Origin: an uncultured Gammaproteobacteria bacterium
GTDB lineage: Bacteria > Pseudomonadota > Gammaproteobacteria > CAJQNE01
Assembly: GCA_905479545.1 (NCBI GenBank)
Contig: CAJQNE010000379.1
Span: 1-5,934, forward strand
Reading direction: 5' to 3'
DNA length: 5,934 nucleotides
Made by a program: the position numbers and the translations under genes. Shown in pieces: positions 5,762-5,934 of this stretch. Numbering within the stretch: the first letter of the stretch is position 1; each line of letters begins with the position of its first letter. A model generated the notes under the pieces. It saw nothing but the letters and a program-made list of their open reading frames with translations, did no database searches and was not told where the DNA came from.

Positions 5762-5771
5762 ATATCGCTGC

Positions 5772-5933
5772 CTAAAATATGTTCGTTAGCAACCCGTTGA
5801 GCATGCGGTTAAAAGCTCCTTCATTTCCAACAAACGCCATATAACTGACGAGTGCTACATTCAGAAGCACCGTAAACCTAAAAGCGAACAGAAACTCTGA
5901 CTTACTGGTTTTGTGGCGTAACCATCGTTGGGC
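5772..5933 (-). CDS. Partial membrane protein, C-terminal end
   Basis: An open frame enters from the right edge on the minus strand and runs 53 codons to a TAG at 5772-5774. It reads as a basic stretch (RWLRHKTSKSE), a hydrophobic segment of about 20 residues (FLFAFRFTVLLNVALVSYMA), a short loop and a final amphipathic stretch (FNRMLNGLLTNIF). The profile of charged cytoplasmic flank followed by a transmembrane helix looks like the end of a real inner-membrane protein, but I do not recognise the family. The start lies outside the window. It converges with paralogue 2, with terminator C in between. A chance open frame of this length cannot be excluded. Confidence 0.45.
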   Translation of the reverse strand, partial: AQRWLRHKTSKSEFLFAFRFTVLLNVALVSYMAFVGNEGAFNRMLNGLLTNIF

Positions 5934-5934
5934 G

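Larger units (their letters stand above)
5538..5771. other. Noncoding region between paralogue 2 and the convergent gene
   Basis: These 234 bp hold putative RNA C and terminator C. The first part (5538-5669) shows nothing I can name beyond scattered GGA triplets. An open frame from GTG 5518 to 5700 exists but lacks a fitting ribosome site, and its end falls inside the RNA C hairpin. Confidence 0.5.

Noticed and set aside
1..5934. CRISPR array, tRNA, rRNA or transposon ends
   Set aside because: I saw no regularly spaced direct repeats, cloverleaf-like segments, transposase or terminal inverted repeats with target duplications.

Overview
The window looks like chromosomal DNA of a Proteobacterium, most likely a free-living (perhaps marine) gammaproteobacterium. 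This rests on protein character, moderate GC content, clear Shine-Dalgarno sites and GC-rich hairpin-plus-T-run terminators; I cannot name a genus. There are no rRNA or tRNA genes, no transposase and no CRISPR array.

Layout from left to right. (1) 65-1267 (+): a two-domain protein built from degenerate GGDEF-like folds (paralogue 1). (2) 1268-1832: 565 bp without a credible protein gene. It holds two strong intrinsic terminators (A at 1423-1445, B at 1660-1683) that share a GCGCATGGATGCGC hairpin, plus complementary segments suggesting structured RNA ahead of each. (3) 1833-3275 (-): a lipoprotein with LVIVD-type beta-propeller repeats. (4) 3316-3981 (-): a membrane-anchored DUF305 protein, upstream of the lipoprotein gene and 40 bp from it, so the two probably form an operon. 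(5) 3982-4436: a divergent control region. (6) 4437-5537 (+): a close paralogue of the first protein (paralogue 2), probably starting at TTG. (7) 5538-5771: a noncoding stretch ending in a third copy of the terminator (C at 5739-5761), again preceded by a stem-loop array. (8) 5772-5934 (-): the C-terminal end of an unidentified membrane protein that runs off the right edge.

How it may work together. The two GGDEF-like paralogues have lost the diguanylate cyclase signature (GHGEY and DHGEY in the C-terminal domain, ANEQM and ADHRM in the N-terminal one), so they are unlikely to make cyclic-di-GMP and more likely bind a partner or ligand. Each is followed by a noncoding segment ending in the same hairpin, whose loop (AUGGAU in a GC stem) fits the CsrA/RsmA recognition motif. 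A and C also share a GGCAGG/CCTGCC stem-loop inside a closing helix. B has no protein gene of its own. The most notable feature is therefore a repeated unit of degenerate GGDEF protein plus GGA-loop RNA or terminator, split by an unrelated envelope operon (LVIVD and DUF305) on the opposite strand. The repeated terminator and the signature loss are seen directly; an sRNA function and a Csr/Rsm link are inference.
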